A DNA stretch of 64,000 nt from Phaseolus vulgaris (Eukaryota; Streptophyta; Magnoliopsida; Fabales; Fabaceae), in the NCBI RefSeq assembly GCF_000499845.2, contig NC_023750.2, positions 5,515,478 to 5,579,477 of the forward strand, read 5' to 3'. Within the stretch, counting starts at the first letter, position 1; every line of letters begins with the position of its first letter. Under the pieces are notes generated by a model that ran no database searches, was not told the DNA's origin, and saw only the letters and a list, made by a program, of their open reading frames with translations. Of the stretch, positions 45,233 to 56,249 are shown piece by piece. A program made the translations under genes and the position numbers.

Positions 45233-45325
45233 CACTAGTACAAAATATGAAAACAACGACCCTTTATTTAGTGCGGCTTTGCGTTTAAACGCATTTGTAA
45301 AAAGCGCGGTGGCATTTTTTAAATT

Positions 45326-45585
45326 AAATTGTTTTACAAATGCGGTTCTAGGGTAAGACCGCATTTGTATATCAATTCAAATGATTTACAAATGCGGTCT
45401 TTACAATGCCCGCATTTGTAAATCAATTCAGAATGATTTACAAATGCGGTCTTTACTATGACCGCATTTGTAATTAATTTCACATTGATTTACAAATGTG
45501 GTCATTGTAAAGACCGCATTTGTAAATCATTTGAATTGATTTACAAATGCGGTCTTACCCTAGAACCGCATTTGTAAAACAATTT
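45326..45585. repeat. Long inverted repeat (hairpin) in the CACTA 5' subterminal region
   Basis: The sequence from 45331 (GTTTTACAAATGCGGTTC) and its reverse complement ending at 45580 form arms of about 78 bp with one mismatch. Beyond that the pairing continues imperfectly toward the centre near 45455. Each arm is made of TACAAATGCGGTC words in alternating orientation. Confidence 0.88.
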
Positions 45586-46321
45586 TACCCTAAAAATTGA
45601 AGCGCGCCACTAGTTTCACTTGCACTTTCCTCTTCTCCGCTCTTCGTTTCAACGTTCTCAGTTTCAGTTCTCTCTGCATTGTAAGTTTCAGTTCTCTCCG
45701 CTCTTCGTTTCACTCATTTGTTTTCGTTTTCGTTTTCGCATCATTCATTATTCACTTCCTTGGCATTGTCATTTTCGTTTCCTAACTTCGTTTGTGGCAT
45801 ATAGGTTACTGTTCTATTGGTGTTCGCTGGTTTTTTCTGCTCCGCCACCGCCACAGCTTCCGCCACCGCCTTCGCCTTCGTCTTGTGCCTCTGCCACTCC
45901 GATCACCATCAACCTAAAGGTTGGTGTTGTATTTAATATTTATTTAATATTTTGAATTTATATTTAATATTTTGAATTTTTATTTAATATTTTGAATTTT
46001 TATTTTTCTGTATTATAATATATATTTAATTAATAACTAATACAACTTGGAATTTATAACTAATAACTAATAATTTATATATTTGTGTGTATTTTGAATT
46101 TTTGTATTATATAATTTCTATTTTCTTAAATTTATATTATATATTTAGTTAGTTGTTAATTATATTTTAATAAAAGTTTTATGTTATGTTAGTTATTGTT
46201 ACTTTTAGAATAGAAATATCGTGTTTGGATTGAGTCTGGGGGTGTTCGACCCTCGGCAAATGTGTGAGATTGAATAGAATACTAATTATTAGAAAATCCT
46301 AACTATATTCCAGAATATATA
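45586..46321 (+). other. CACTA 5' non-coding region upstream of tnp2
   Basis: A T/C-rich stretch (45600-45900) followed by AT-rich sequence, probably promoter, 5' leader or intron of the transposase gene. ORFs here are low-complexity (S/F/P-rich) and not believable as genes. Confidence 0.5.
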
Positions 46322-49300
46322 ATGGATTGAAGTTGGATTAATGCTGTTCATATAAGTGATGAGTACGAAAGGGGAGTAGAGGAATTTATACAATTTGCGC
46401 AGTGTAACGCAATTATTAGTGGTCATGATGGAGCAAAGATCAGGGGTTCGTGCGTTAACTGTTTGAATGGAAGGATACTGGATGTGAATATTATGAGGGA
46501 ACACCTGCTATGTGATGGGTTTCTTCGATCTTATACAACTTGGACATGGCATGGTGAATTATTAAATTTACCACGTGTTTCCGTAACTGAAGAATATGTG
46601 GGTTCTACCATGGATGAAGCAGTACACGATGATGGAGATGATGATCGATTGGAGGACATGATTCGTGATGTGGGAGCTGAGTGTTTTGCAAAAGCGCATG
46701 GATATGAAAGTATGTCAAAAGATGTAGAGACTCCTTTGTATCCTGGATCAACTAACTTCACACGGTTGTCGGCGGTGTTAAGATTGATGAATTTGAAGGC
46801 AATAAACGGATGGACTGATAAAAGCTTCACGGAATTGCTCCAGCTGTTGAAGGATATGCTTCGAGAGGGAAATAGTCTACCTAATCGTAATTACGAGGCC
46901 AAAAAGATTCTTTGTCCAATGGGTATGGAGTATAAAAAGATACATGCATGTCCTAATGATTGTATATTATACCGCAAAGATTTTGAATTGTTGAAAAGTT
47001 GTCCGAGGTGTGGGTTATCACGTTATAAGTTGAAACAAAAAGATGATGATTCTATTGATGACATGGAAAAGCATGGACCCCCAATGAAGGTTATGTGGTA
47101 TCTTCCCATCATTCCAAGGATGAAGCGTTTGTTTGCAAACCCAGACGATGCTAAGAATCTTAGATGGCATGCAGATGAGAGGAAATGCGATGGCATGTAC
47201 CGACATCCAGCTGATTCTATTCAATGGAAGAAATTTGATGATGACTTTCCAGAATTTGGTAAAGAATCAAGAAATATCCGACTTGGTTTAGCTACAGACG
47301 GAATGAATCCGTTTGGTAATATGAGTACAAATCACAGTTCATGGCCTGTATTACTAGTTATTTACAACTTACCTCCTGGATTGTGCATGAAGCGAAAATA
47401 CATGATGTTGTCTATGATGATATCCGATCCGAAACAACCAGGGAATGATATTGATGTTTATCTAAGTCCCCTAATTGAAGATTTGAAGTTAATGTGGGAC
47501 CAGGGTGTCGAAGTATTTGACGGATTTGCTAATGAAACTTTCAAGCTTCATGCCATGTTATTTTGCACCATCAATGACTTTCCGGCATATGGTAACTTAT
47601 CAGGTTATAGTGTTAAGGGTCACAAAGCGTGTCCAATATGCGAAGAAGACACTGCTTCTCAACAATTGAAACATGGAAGGAAAATAGTATATCTTCGGCA
47701 TCGGAGGTTTCTTAGAAGTCATCATCCTTACCGGAGGTTGAAAAAAGCCTTTAATGGACACCAAGAGGGTAGTGGTCCACCAACTCCATTAACCGGTGTT
47801 GAGGTTTACGAAAAGGTAAATAACATAGACCACACCTTCGGTAAGTAAAAAAACAAGTCATCTGTGACAAATATTTGGAAGAAGAAATCAATCTTCTTTG
47901 ATCTTCCGTACTGGTCGAGGTTAGAAGTCAGGCATTGTATAGATGTAATGCATGTTGAGAAAAATGTGTGTGATAGCTTAATTGGTACACTTCTTAACAT
48001 TAACGGGAAGACGAAGGATGGTCTAAATGCTCGTTTAGATTTGATTGAGATGAACATACGTGACGAGTTGGCACCCATAGAAATGGGTAAGCGTACATAT
48101 TTGCCCCCAGCCTGTTACACAATGTCAAAAGATGAAAAAATTAGTTTTTGTCAATGTCTAAAAGGTGTGAAAGTTCCACAAGGACATTCCTCAAATGTGA
48201 AGAGCCTAGTGTTAATGCAAGATTTGAAGTTAATTGGGTTAAAGTCTCATGATTGTCACATCTTGATGCAACAGTTGTTGCCGGTAGCTATCCGTGGGAT
48301 CTTACCAAAAAATGTTAGACATACCATAACCCGTTTGTGCTCATTTTTCTCTTCCATCTGTTGTAAAGTCATTGATCCCTCAAAACTAGATGAACTTCAA
48401 AATGAAATTGTTGTTATCTTGTGTGAATTGGAGATGTTTTTTCCTCCGTCTTTTTTTGACATCATGGTTCATCTAGTTGTGCATCTGGTAAGAGAGGTTA
48501 GATTGTGTGGACCAGTGTACTTAAGATGGATGTATCCTGTTGAGCGGTATATGAAAATTTTGAAAGGTTATGTGAAAAATCATTATCGTCTAGAGGCTTC
48601 AATGATTGAAAGGTACATAGCTGAAGAAAGTATTGAATTTTGTTCAGAGTACATGACAAAAGCAAATCCAATAGGTGTTCCAGCTAATTCATGGCACCAC
48701 AGGCGTTCTACAAGTAAATGTTTACGTGGTGTGAATATTGTAAGCAAATCTCGATCAAAAGTCTTGCAAGCACATTTGTACATATTGAATAACACAGATG
48801 AAGTTGTACCATACATAAAAGCTCATAAAGCCATTGTGAAGGCAAATAACCCAAGACAAGCAGAGAAATGGGTCTTGATGGAACATAATAGAACTTTCAT
48901 GCCTTGGTTTAAAGACGAGGTGTTCAAGGATTCAACGGCATCAGAGACCTTGACCTGGTTGGCTGCTGGATTGAAGTTTGATGTCATCTCATGTACAGCG
49001 TATGAAGTGAATAATTGTATATTTTACACGAAGTCCATGGATGAAAAGAGTACAGTTCAAAATTCTGGTGTTACTCTTGAAGCCGAGTCAATGCAGTTTT
49101 CGACTTCGAAAGATACAAATCCAGTACTTGGATCAATGGCATACTATGGGTTTATAGAAGAGATATGGGAGATTGACTACACTAAGTTTTCCGTTCCAGT
49201 TTTCAAGTGTAAATGGGTTGACAATAAAAGTGGGGTTAAAATTGATGATTCAGGATTCACACCAGTGGACTTTCGAAAGATATGGTATCGAGATGAGCCA

Positions 49301-49522
49301 TTTATAATGGTTCAACAAGCATCTCAAGTTTTCTACGTGAAAGATCCTACGTCAGAACATTGGTATGTCGTTTTACACGGCAAAAAACAAGGGGAGACCA
49401 TAGATGATATTGAAAATGGTGACCCCTGTTCATTCACACCAAAGATAATTAATAAAGATGACGATGTAGTTGATGATGTACATGCAACCCGTAAAGACCA
49501 CAGTGAAGGAATTTACATATGA
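46322..49522 (+). pseudogene. CACTA tnp2-type transposase, two nonsense codons
   Basis: One continuous frame of 1,066 codons, broken only by TGA at 46328 (MD*SWINA; MDRSWI expected, so CGA->TGA) and TAA at 47846. Domains in order: transposase-associated N-terminal domain (SWINAVHISDEYERGVEEFI ... FLRSYTTWTWHGE); cysteine-containing region (CPNDCILYRKDFELLKSCPRCG); Transposase_21/tnp2 core (LATDGMNPFGNMSTNHSSWP, LPPGLCMKRKYMMLSMMI, GHKACPICEED); DUF4218-like (HCIDVMHVEKNVCDSLIGTL, MVHLVVHLVREVRLCGPV, YPVERYMKILKGYVKNHYRL); and DUF4216-like C-terminus (YYGFIEEIWEIDY, FKCKWVDNKSGVKIDDSGFT). This protein family catalyses cut-and-paste transposition of CACTA elements. Confidence 0.93.
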
Positions 49523-49647
49523 ACTTTCAACCTCCATGCAACCTGTAAATAAGCATTTTTTATTTACATTTTTATGTATTAATTTTATAAGATTTTAATT
49601 CGATGCAGATTAACTAATGTTTGTTACCTAATTTTTTTAACAGAGAC

Positions 49648-52526
49648 ATGGATGACGATCAGACCCCAAACAAACCTCGATCCGGACGAGGCAGGAGATG
49701 ACCTACTAGATTGAAGCGTCTCGCATTGAGACGAGCTGCTGGTGAGAAGACACGTGTTGACATTGACGTCAACACTGGAGTGGCTTTTGGTCCTAAGGCA
49801 GATGAGTTTATGAGCTATCTTGGAGTTGTTTCTCGTGAGAGGCTCTCCATTCTGATTAATTCATGGGATGAGGTGTCAGAGGCCGACCGGAACATGATCT
49901 GGGAGGATGTTCTGGTAAGCTTTACATTTTGATATAATGCTTTTTAATATTCATTGATTAATTTTAATTTGCTGATGTTATTTTGCAGGCAAACTTTGAA
50001 ATTCCTGATGTGGAACCGCTTCGATCAAAGATTATATCCAATATCGGACTCAAATTTCGTACCTTTAAGTCAAGACTGACTTCGAGATACATTTTTGGCG
50101 ACCTTAAAGACGAAAATCCATGTTTAAAGTACCAACATATTGATGAAGAGACATGGCGTCTTTTTAGAGAAAGCCGTGAAAATGAGGTTTGGATGGTAAG
50201 TGAAGTAACTTTTTTGTTTATATAACATTAATAAGTTTATCTTATTTACTTCAGTTTGTTTATTTCAATTATGACAGGATCGTCGGAAGAAAGCTCAAGA
50301 GATAGCTTTGAAGAATCTTACCCCGCACGTTATGTCTCGTTCGGGGTATCGAAAACTTGAGCAAACACTGATGGTGGAAAAGGAGAAATCTCAACAGGGG
50401 ACGTTGTCTGAGAATGTGGAAACAGGGGTCACTACTCCTCCATCACCACCTTTTCGCCATGTAAAATGGAAGAGGGCCCGAATTAAAAAGTCGGGTGCAC
50501 CAAGTTCTGAGCAATCCGGGGTTATAATCGAAAAAATTGTAAGTTATTTTTTTTATTTTCATTTTTTTTAAAGCATTAATTATATTAATGATTGAAAATA
50601 TGATTTTTGTGTACTCTTCCAGAATTCCTTGGAATCCGACGATAAATTTGTTACTGAAGGTCGTCACGATATCCTGGTTGAAGCAATTGGACGACCTGAA
50701 CACTCTGGTCGTGTTCGTGCAGTTGGACAAGGGGCCGGAATTAAACTTTATTTTGGAGTTTCAGAACGACAGCCATCCTCCTCCTCCAAGAAGGAAACTC
50801 AAATGAAGACTAAGTTACGTGAAGAAATAATGGAGGAGATGAGAAAGGAGACTGATTTGATGTGGCTGGAGATGAAAAAGGAGAATGATCGAATGCGACA
50901 AGAGTTTCTATCGCAACAAGTTTGTGCTGAGCCGATTGAACCCCTTGTTAGTCCCACTCCCAAGAGCACAAAGGGGAGTTGTGCGGCTCCTCCAACATCA
51001 GGGGATGATATCAATGGGCAGACAGAGGATTGTGAGCTACTGGTAGTGGGCGGCAAACTTCCTCGGGTGGTGGCACTTGGAAAAGTCTATAAAAACGCCA
51101 CCACCTTACATAACGTTCCTCTCTCCCCTGATGTGGCGAAGGTAACAGTTGAAAAAGTACGATTTCCTGATGCTCGTGTTCCACTACCTTCAGATGAGGT
51201 AACCACTGTGGCCGATGCATTTCAGACATTCATTGCCTAGCCCAGAGAGCTCATTCGATCTATGCCCGAACCTCATGTAATAATTTCGTTTCATTATATT
51301 ATTTTTTATTTATATTTATATATTACATATAATTTAATACAAATGTTGTTTATCTTGTAGAAACCTTTTCAGCCACCAAGTTCGGAAAAGAAGCGTGAGG
51401 TTCCAGTTGACGATCCTATAGCTTCCCTACGTGTCATTGCTAGTCAGATTGGCAATGATCCTTTTCCAGTTCCGTGGGATAATACATTTTTTCAAATAAA
51501 CACTGAACTGCCACTGATGATTTACAACACAGATTTATCAGAATTTATATCTGGGAAACAGGAGCTCAATATAAGTATAATTCAATTTTTTATGATGTAA
51601 GTATCTTTACCTATTATTCGATTTACTTTATGTTAAATTATTATTGATTATGCTTTAACTAAAAACTTGTAGGTTTTTGCATAGAGTCTGTATCACTGAG
51701 GGGAAGGAAAATATGTATGGATTCTTAGATCCTGCATATACTAATCCCGTTGGACCAAACTCAACTGAGACTCAAGCATACATCACTAACACCCTAGAAA
51801 AAGAGGGAAAACAAATTTATTTATGCCCTTATATTAATGAGTAAGTTTAATTATATGTCATCAATTATTATTATTTCATGTTTTAAATATTTACTAACTC
51901 TTTTCATTGATCATATAGGCATCATTGGCAGTTACTTGTCTTATCAATGGTTGATAAGACTGCTGTGTGGTTATGTTCCCTACACAAGAAGATTCCCACA
52001 AAATTTAAGGATATCATTGATACGTAAGTATAGTATAAACTTAACTTTAAATATGTTACTAATTAACCATCTACTAACGAGGTTTTTTGTATTAACCAGT
52101 TCATGGCGTGGATATAACATCTTAAAAGGTCGATCCAATTCAAATAATTTGAACTACATAAGAGTAAAGGTTTGTAATTTTTTTCTTTCTCTATTATCAT
52201 TGTTTATCAATATACTGACATATTACTTTTTATTGAATTATAGTGTAATAAACAACCAGGAAGCTATGAGTGTGGCTATTACATTATGCAATGGATGATT
52301 ATTATAAGACTAGGTGTTAAAACTGGTTGGAAAGAGGTACTATATATGTTAAATCATTTTCATAATTCTTGAACATATATATATCTAAATACTAATTTAT
52401 GTCAACTTTGCAATGTAGTTATTCACAGAAGAAACACCAATGAATGAGGAAGGCATTTCATATGTTAGAGATTCTTGGTCCACATATTTCATTAATTTTT
52501 ATAACTCTAGCATAGGTAAACAATAG
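49648..52526 (+). pseudogene. CACTA second gene: tnpA/Transposase_24-like protein with Ulp1-type protease domain
   Basis: Ten exons read with GT-AG introns in consistent phase: 49648-49914, 49989-50195, 50278-50538, 50623-51276, 51361-51596, 51673-51840, 51919-52023, 52100-52169, 52244-52336 and 52419-52526, for 722 codons. The N-terminal half resembles plant En/Spm-type Transposase_24 proteins (DVNTGVAFGPKADEFMSYLG, LKYQHIDEETWRLFRESREN) and has a coiled coil (REEIMEEMRKETDLMWLEMK). The C-terminal third is Ulp1 cysteine-protease-like: EHHWQLLVLSMVDKTAVWLC and CNKQPGSYECGYYIMQWM supply His and Cys. The usual Asp position reads LCSL, which I believe is common in CACTA versions. Stops: TGA 49699 (RGRR*PTRL, CGA->TGA) and TAG 51238 (FIA*PREL, TGG->TAG). 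Confidence 0.85.
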
Positions 52527-52659
52527 TGGTTTTATTATATGTAATTTGATCACTTGTAAATGTACATTTTGATGATTTCAATTGATTACTATATTTCTGT
52601 ATTTGTCTGGCTGGGTTTGATCATTATGCAGGTTATTAAAATATATGGTTTCTGCATAA

Positions 52660-52981
52660 AACAAACTGCACATTAAAAAAAAAACTATTTACAAATGCGG
52701 TCTTGGTAAATGACCGCATTTGTAAATAGTGATTTATGAATGCGGTTTTTACCAAGACCGCATTCATAAATCCTAAACCCCAAACCCACATCCCTCATTC
52801 AGAATAATATACAAATGCGGTTACTTAAAATAACCGCATTTGTAAATGTGATTTATGAATGCGGTCCTATGACCGCATTTGTAAATGCCAGATTTACGAA
52901 TGCGTGCTGATCAAATGCGGTTCTATGACCGCATTTGTAAATTTAAAATAGCCGCATTTGTTTTACATTTCTGCACTAGTG
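52660..52981. repeat. CACTA 3' subterminal repeats and terminal inverted repeat
   Basis: About ten copies of ACAAATGCGGT(C/T) or its complement, plus 'tttatgaatgcggt' variants, in both orientations, ending TTTCTGCACTAGTG. They mirror the 5' subterminal region and probably bind transposase. Confidence 0.9.
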
Positions 52982-52984
52982 ATA

Positions 52985-53148
52985 TGTGGAACTTCCATAT
53001 GAGTTTGGGTTTTGGTACTAGTTTTGGTGAGTTCTTGTTCATAGAACCTTGATCCAATTCTATGTTAAAGTGTCTATCTCATATCCAACTCAAGACTATT
53101 CCTAAGAATGTCAAGAATCATTCAAAGTGTGCTAGTGGAATCATATCA
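52985..53148 (+). repeat. 3' LTR of the gag-only element, second part
   Basis: It matches 41490-41659 of the 5' LTR (GGAACTTCCATATGAGTTTG ... GTGCTAGTGGAATCATATCA). It is followed by the AAGAA duplication. Confidence 0.93.
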
Positions 53149-53978
53149 AAGAAGGTGGTGGATTCCGTGAGCAGGATGTGGAAAAGAACAGTTGTTCGGA
53201 GGCGAATGCAATCAGCTGTTCGCAACCCCTGGCCTTGCGGAAGGTTCCAGAATTAGAGGTGGTTAAGCCGGTTTTTCCATATGTCCCTTTCGATGTCAGT
53301 AATTTGGTGGATATAAGGGTAAATCATACAGTTTTTTTGGTTAAACAACCGTTTGTGAGGGATGATTCTCTTATCGCGTCGGATAGTGCAATTGAAAACT
53401 GCAACAGAATTTTTTGGAGGAAAATGGCAAGAACGAAGCTTCTAATGTCTGGAATGTTGGTAAAGAAGCAGGGTATTTTCACCCTGGTCAAGAGGACATG
53501 GTTATTAGTAGTTTACAAGCATTGACGTTTCGGGTTGATAACAAGGCGAGGAAGTCAAGGGAGGAGATAAGAACGTTTGTTGATGAGAATAATTAATCTG
53601 AATGTTAGAGGGTTGGGAGGCACCATGAAAAGAAAGTATTTAAGTGACTTAATTAGTAAGGAAAGGGCGGATATGGTGTGCTTACAAGAGACAAAATGTG
53701 AGGTTAGTAGGGAGAAAGTTTGTCTTATTTGTGGGAATAATGAAGTCGATTGGTTCGAAAACAAAGCGAATAATAGTGTTGGCGGGGTCCTTACAATTTG
53801 GAATAATAAGTCATTTCAGGTGTCTAATGTCTTTAATGGAAGGAACTTCTCTATTATTGAGGGATGTTGGAAGATTGGCAATGGGTTACAAGTTACAATA
53901 GTAAATGTATACTGCTTAGGTTCCTTACGGGAAAAGAAAGAGGTTTGGGAAGAGATTACTCACAAATCCACAGGATAG
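53149..53978 (+). pseudogene. LINE 3: ORF1 end and ORF2 endonuclease N-terminus, truncated
   Basis: ORF2 begins MRIINLNVRGLGGTMKRKYL (53580) and continues through the endonuclease with an intact MVCLQETKCEVSR, VGGVLTIWNNKSF, TIVNVYCLGSLREKKEVWEE. It then ends abruptly in unrelated sequence at about 53975. The preceding stretch (53149-53579) is the C-terminal end of ORF1. It joins 40142-40602 across the LTR-element insertion. No reverse transcriptase follows. Confidence 0.75.
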
Positions 53979-54562
53979 AATTATCCACACATCTTCTAAC
54001 ACATTTTATTCTCCAATTGGGTTACAAGTCACTTAATGGTGTTTTCCTCTCAGTCTTGCACACTAGGATCGAGCCTCAAGTCCCCTATTTAACCTAATTT
54101 GCTAGGGTTAGGTGACTTCTTGTGTCACGCTAATGGGCTTGTTGATTAAAACATAAAATGGCTTAATGGTTCTGGCGCTTTCTCGCTCAAGCGAGAAAGG
54201 CGTCGATTTTTAACGCTACCACTGGAGCATTCTCGCTCAAGCGAGAATGGGCTTGCTTGAGCGAGTTGCTCTGCTGCTAAGTTGGGCTTTTTGTAATTTT
54301 GTGCGTTCCTAGGCCTTTCAACTTTCTCCTTTTAGCTTATATTATTCTTCTTTAGCCCAGTCATCTTCGTTCTTCCCTAAAAACCTGAAATTAACACCAA
54401 ATTTGGGAATAAAATGTTCTTATTCAAAATAAAGATCATAAAATATGTAAAAAGGTACAAATTCATAAATTAGATATTATTTTATATGTAATTCAACAAT
54501 TAATACTCATAATTGCCTATATTTTAATATGAAATATTACTGAAATTAGGAATTTATCACAG
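53979..54562. mobile_element. Unclassified insertion with CTCGCTCAAGCGAG palindromes (possible LTR remnant)
   Basis: About 580 bp separate two LINE pieces. CTCGCT-CA-AGCGAG hairpins occur at 54183 and 54233, with a related half 'cttgcttgagcgag' at 54251. On the minus strand the right border reads TGTGATAAATTCC, resembling an LTR start, and CACAG is found at both borders (53969-53973 and 54560-54564). No ORF. It may be a degraded solo LTR, but the left end is not a canonical LTR end. Confidence 0.35.
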
Positions 54563-55700
54563 CACCGTGAAGATGTCGGATCCTTTCCTCTCAGGGAACC
54601 TCCAAGATTATACCCTAACGAACAACCCTTAATATCCACCGTGGCATCTTCCCTGATAATATTTCTCAATGCATCAATGTTTGCTTCCCCTGAGAACCCA
54701 TAAGCAAAGGACGTTTGGGATTCAAAATCTGAAACGGCATCTACAGATTGTCTATCCCAATAACAGTGACAAAGATTATGTTATGGGACCGTGCACTCGT
54801 CAACCAGAGAAATTTGATAAAGCGTTTCGTTAATCCTCGTGTACGAAGTCAATTTTGCTTCATAACTCACAGTGACTCTGATTTTAAATATAGCGTATTC
54901 TAATTCCTCCAAAGCTAGAGTAGCTTCGTCCACCTCAACCAGTAAAGTTGTAATTTTTTTGAAGCATTTTGTATTCTATAATTACAGGAGTAAACCCCTA
55001 CATCTTACCCAAACAAGTTTATCTACTACTACAAATTGATCTTCCCATGGAACAATGGTGTCGAACAAATTCTCGAACCATTTTTTAACTTTGTTTTTGT
55101 CTTCCCCCATTAAAAGCACGTGAAAACCTCCCAAAATTTTGATCTTTATGAAATTGTAGCCGCCCAAAATGAAGCTTTCATTCAAGTCTTCTACCTTGCT
55201 TAAATCAGAAACTCTCCCAATGTAGCAATGTTTGAGCCACTCTTTGGGTGTTTCTTCCACATTTATTGCATTTACTCTTATCCTGCTTCGTGAGTGTGCT
55301 CTGTTTCCATACTTGACAGCCTGTGCGTAAGATTGATTCTTATATGTTGCCCTCCACACTTTTTTGCCCACTTTTTCTTCCTGCTTTGTCTTCACTTTCA
55401 GTTTATCATTTCATTCCTTTCTAGACTTTGTTGTCTTGTAATATTTAGGCCTATTAACATTGACTTTCCAGCTTTCAATCTAGATAGAGTCCAACTTTTC
55501 TCCAACTCCCTCATGTTCTGAACACCCATAAATCTAACAAATCTAAATCTTTGTTTCATAACAATTAGTCTGCTGGATATAAAAATATCACTGACCTTCC
55601 TCATCTTTGAAAAACCTTCCACATGTCCACCTCCTTGAAATTGTAGGGAAAGTTTGACAAGAAGAAAGGTGTTCCCCTTCCATGATCCATATGCATTCAT
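54563..55700 (-). pseudogene. LINE 4: ORF1 fragment, minus strand
   Basis: The minus strand carries a LINE ORF1 N-terminus: GGGHVEGFSKMRKVSDIFIS, RLIVMKQRFRFVRFMGV (RRM-like), then, after a stop, SYAQAVKYGNRAHSRSRIRV, CYIGRVSDLSKVEDLNESFI, LGGYNFIKIKILGGFHVLLM and LVWVRCRGLLL. It continues with breaks to about 54563. It is a different subfamily from LINE 1 and LINE 2 by sequence. It may be the other part of LINE 3, separated by an inversion. Confidence 0.75.
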
Positions 55701-56249
55701 ATTTCATCGTTATCATGTCATCATTGTGTAATACTATTGTGTACTACTTCTTCCTTCGCTTTGACATTATCATTGTCATTGCCTTCACCACAACACTTTT
55801 ACTTCAAAATCTAAGTAGGTGTTGCTCTTAATTTTTAATTTTTTAAAGATTGTTATTAATTGAATGATTCTCTTTCATTTTAAGTTTTTTTTAATTATAT
55901 TTTTGAGTTTAGAGTATTTGACTCCAATAAATTAAATTGTTTTATTTTTTACTTCATACTTTAGACTTTCCACTGCCAAAATGTTAAAACAATTGAATAT
56001 GGATGTCAAAATAGTTTCTTAATTTTGTAAAATCATAATCAATGTTGTGTGCAATATAATTTCCTCTATATTGTTTTATTAACATTTACTTATGGTATCT
56101 CTAACTAATTACACCACATATCTAAAAAAATAGATAATTGATAATTAATAACAATTTTATATTTAAATTAATTAAACATTTCCTAACTAGTGTTTTTTTT
56201 TCCTTATTAGTAAAATTCTATAAGCCGACGTCTTATATCTCAAGGTTAT
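55701..56249. other. AT-rich intergenic sequence, nothing recognised
   Basis: No ORF, repeat or motif that I can support. Confidence 0.4.

Larger units (their letters stand above)
45233..52981 (+). mobile_element. CACTA (En/Spm-type) DNA transposon, 7.75 kb
   Basis: Inverted ends CACTAGTACA and TGCACTAGTG are flanked by the 3-bp duplication ATA (45230-45232 and 52982-52984). Subterminal regions at both ends are packed with copies of TTTACAAATGCGGTC in both orientations, the likely transposase-binding sites. It carries two genes in the same direction, a tnp2-type transposase and a tnpA-like/Ulp1-like gene. Only about four stop codons interrupt them, so it was recently active or mobilisable. 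Confidence 0.96.
40603..53148 (+). mobile_element. Gag-only gypsy-type LTR retrotransposon with CACTA inserted in its 3' LTR
   Basis: LTRs start TGATGAGAATCA and end ATCACATCA/ATCATATCA. The 5' LTR is 40603-41659. The 3' LTR is 44349-45232 continued at 52985-53148 after a CACTA insertion. AAGAA duplications flank the element (40598-40602 and 53149-53153). A primer binding site, gag and polypurine tract are present, but protease, RT, RNase H and integrase are absent. It is therefore non-autonomous and would need enzymes from a relative. Confidence 0.92.

Noticed and set aside
45597..45955. ORFs of 62 and 111 aa at the CACTA 5' end
   Set aside because: Serine/phenylalanine/proline-rich low-complexity translation of a T/C-rich stretch; overlapping frames and no homology evident.
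53155..53596. Overlapping plus-strand ORFs of 64, 115 and 60 aa upstream of LINE 3 ORF2
   Set aside because: Broken LINE ORF1 tail in several frames; not independent genes.
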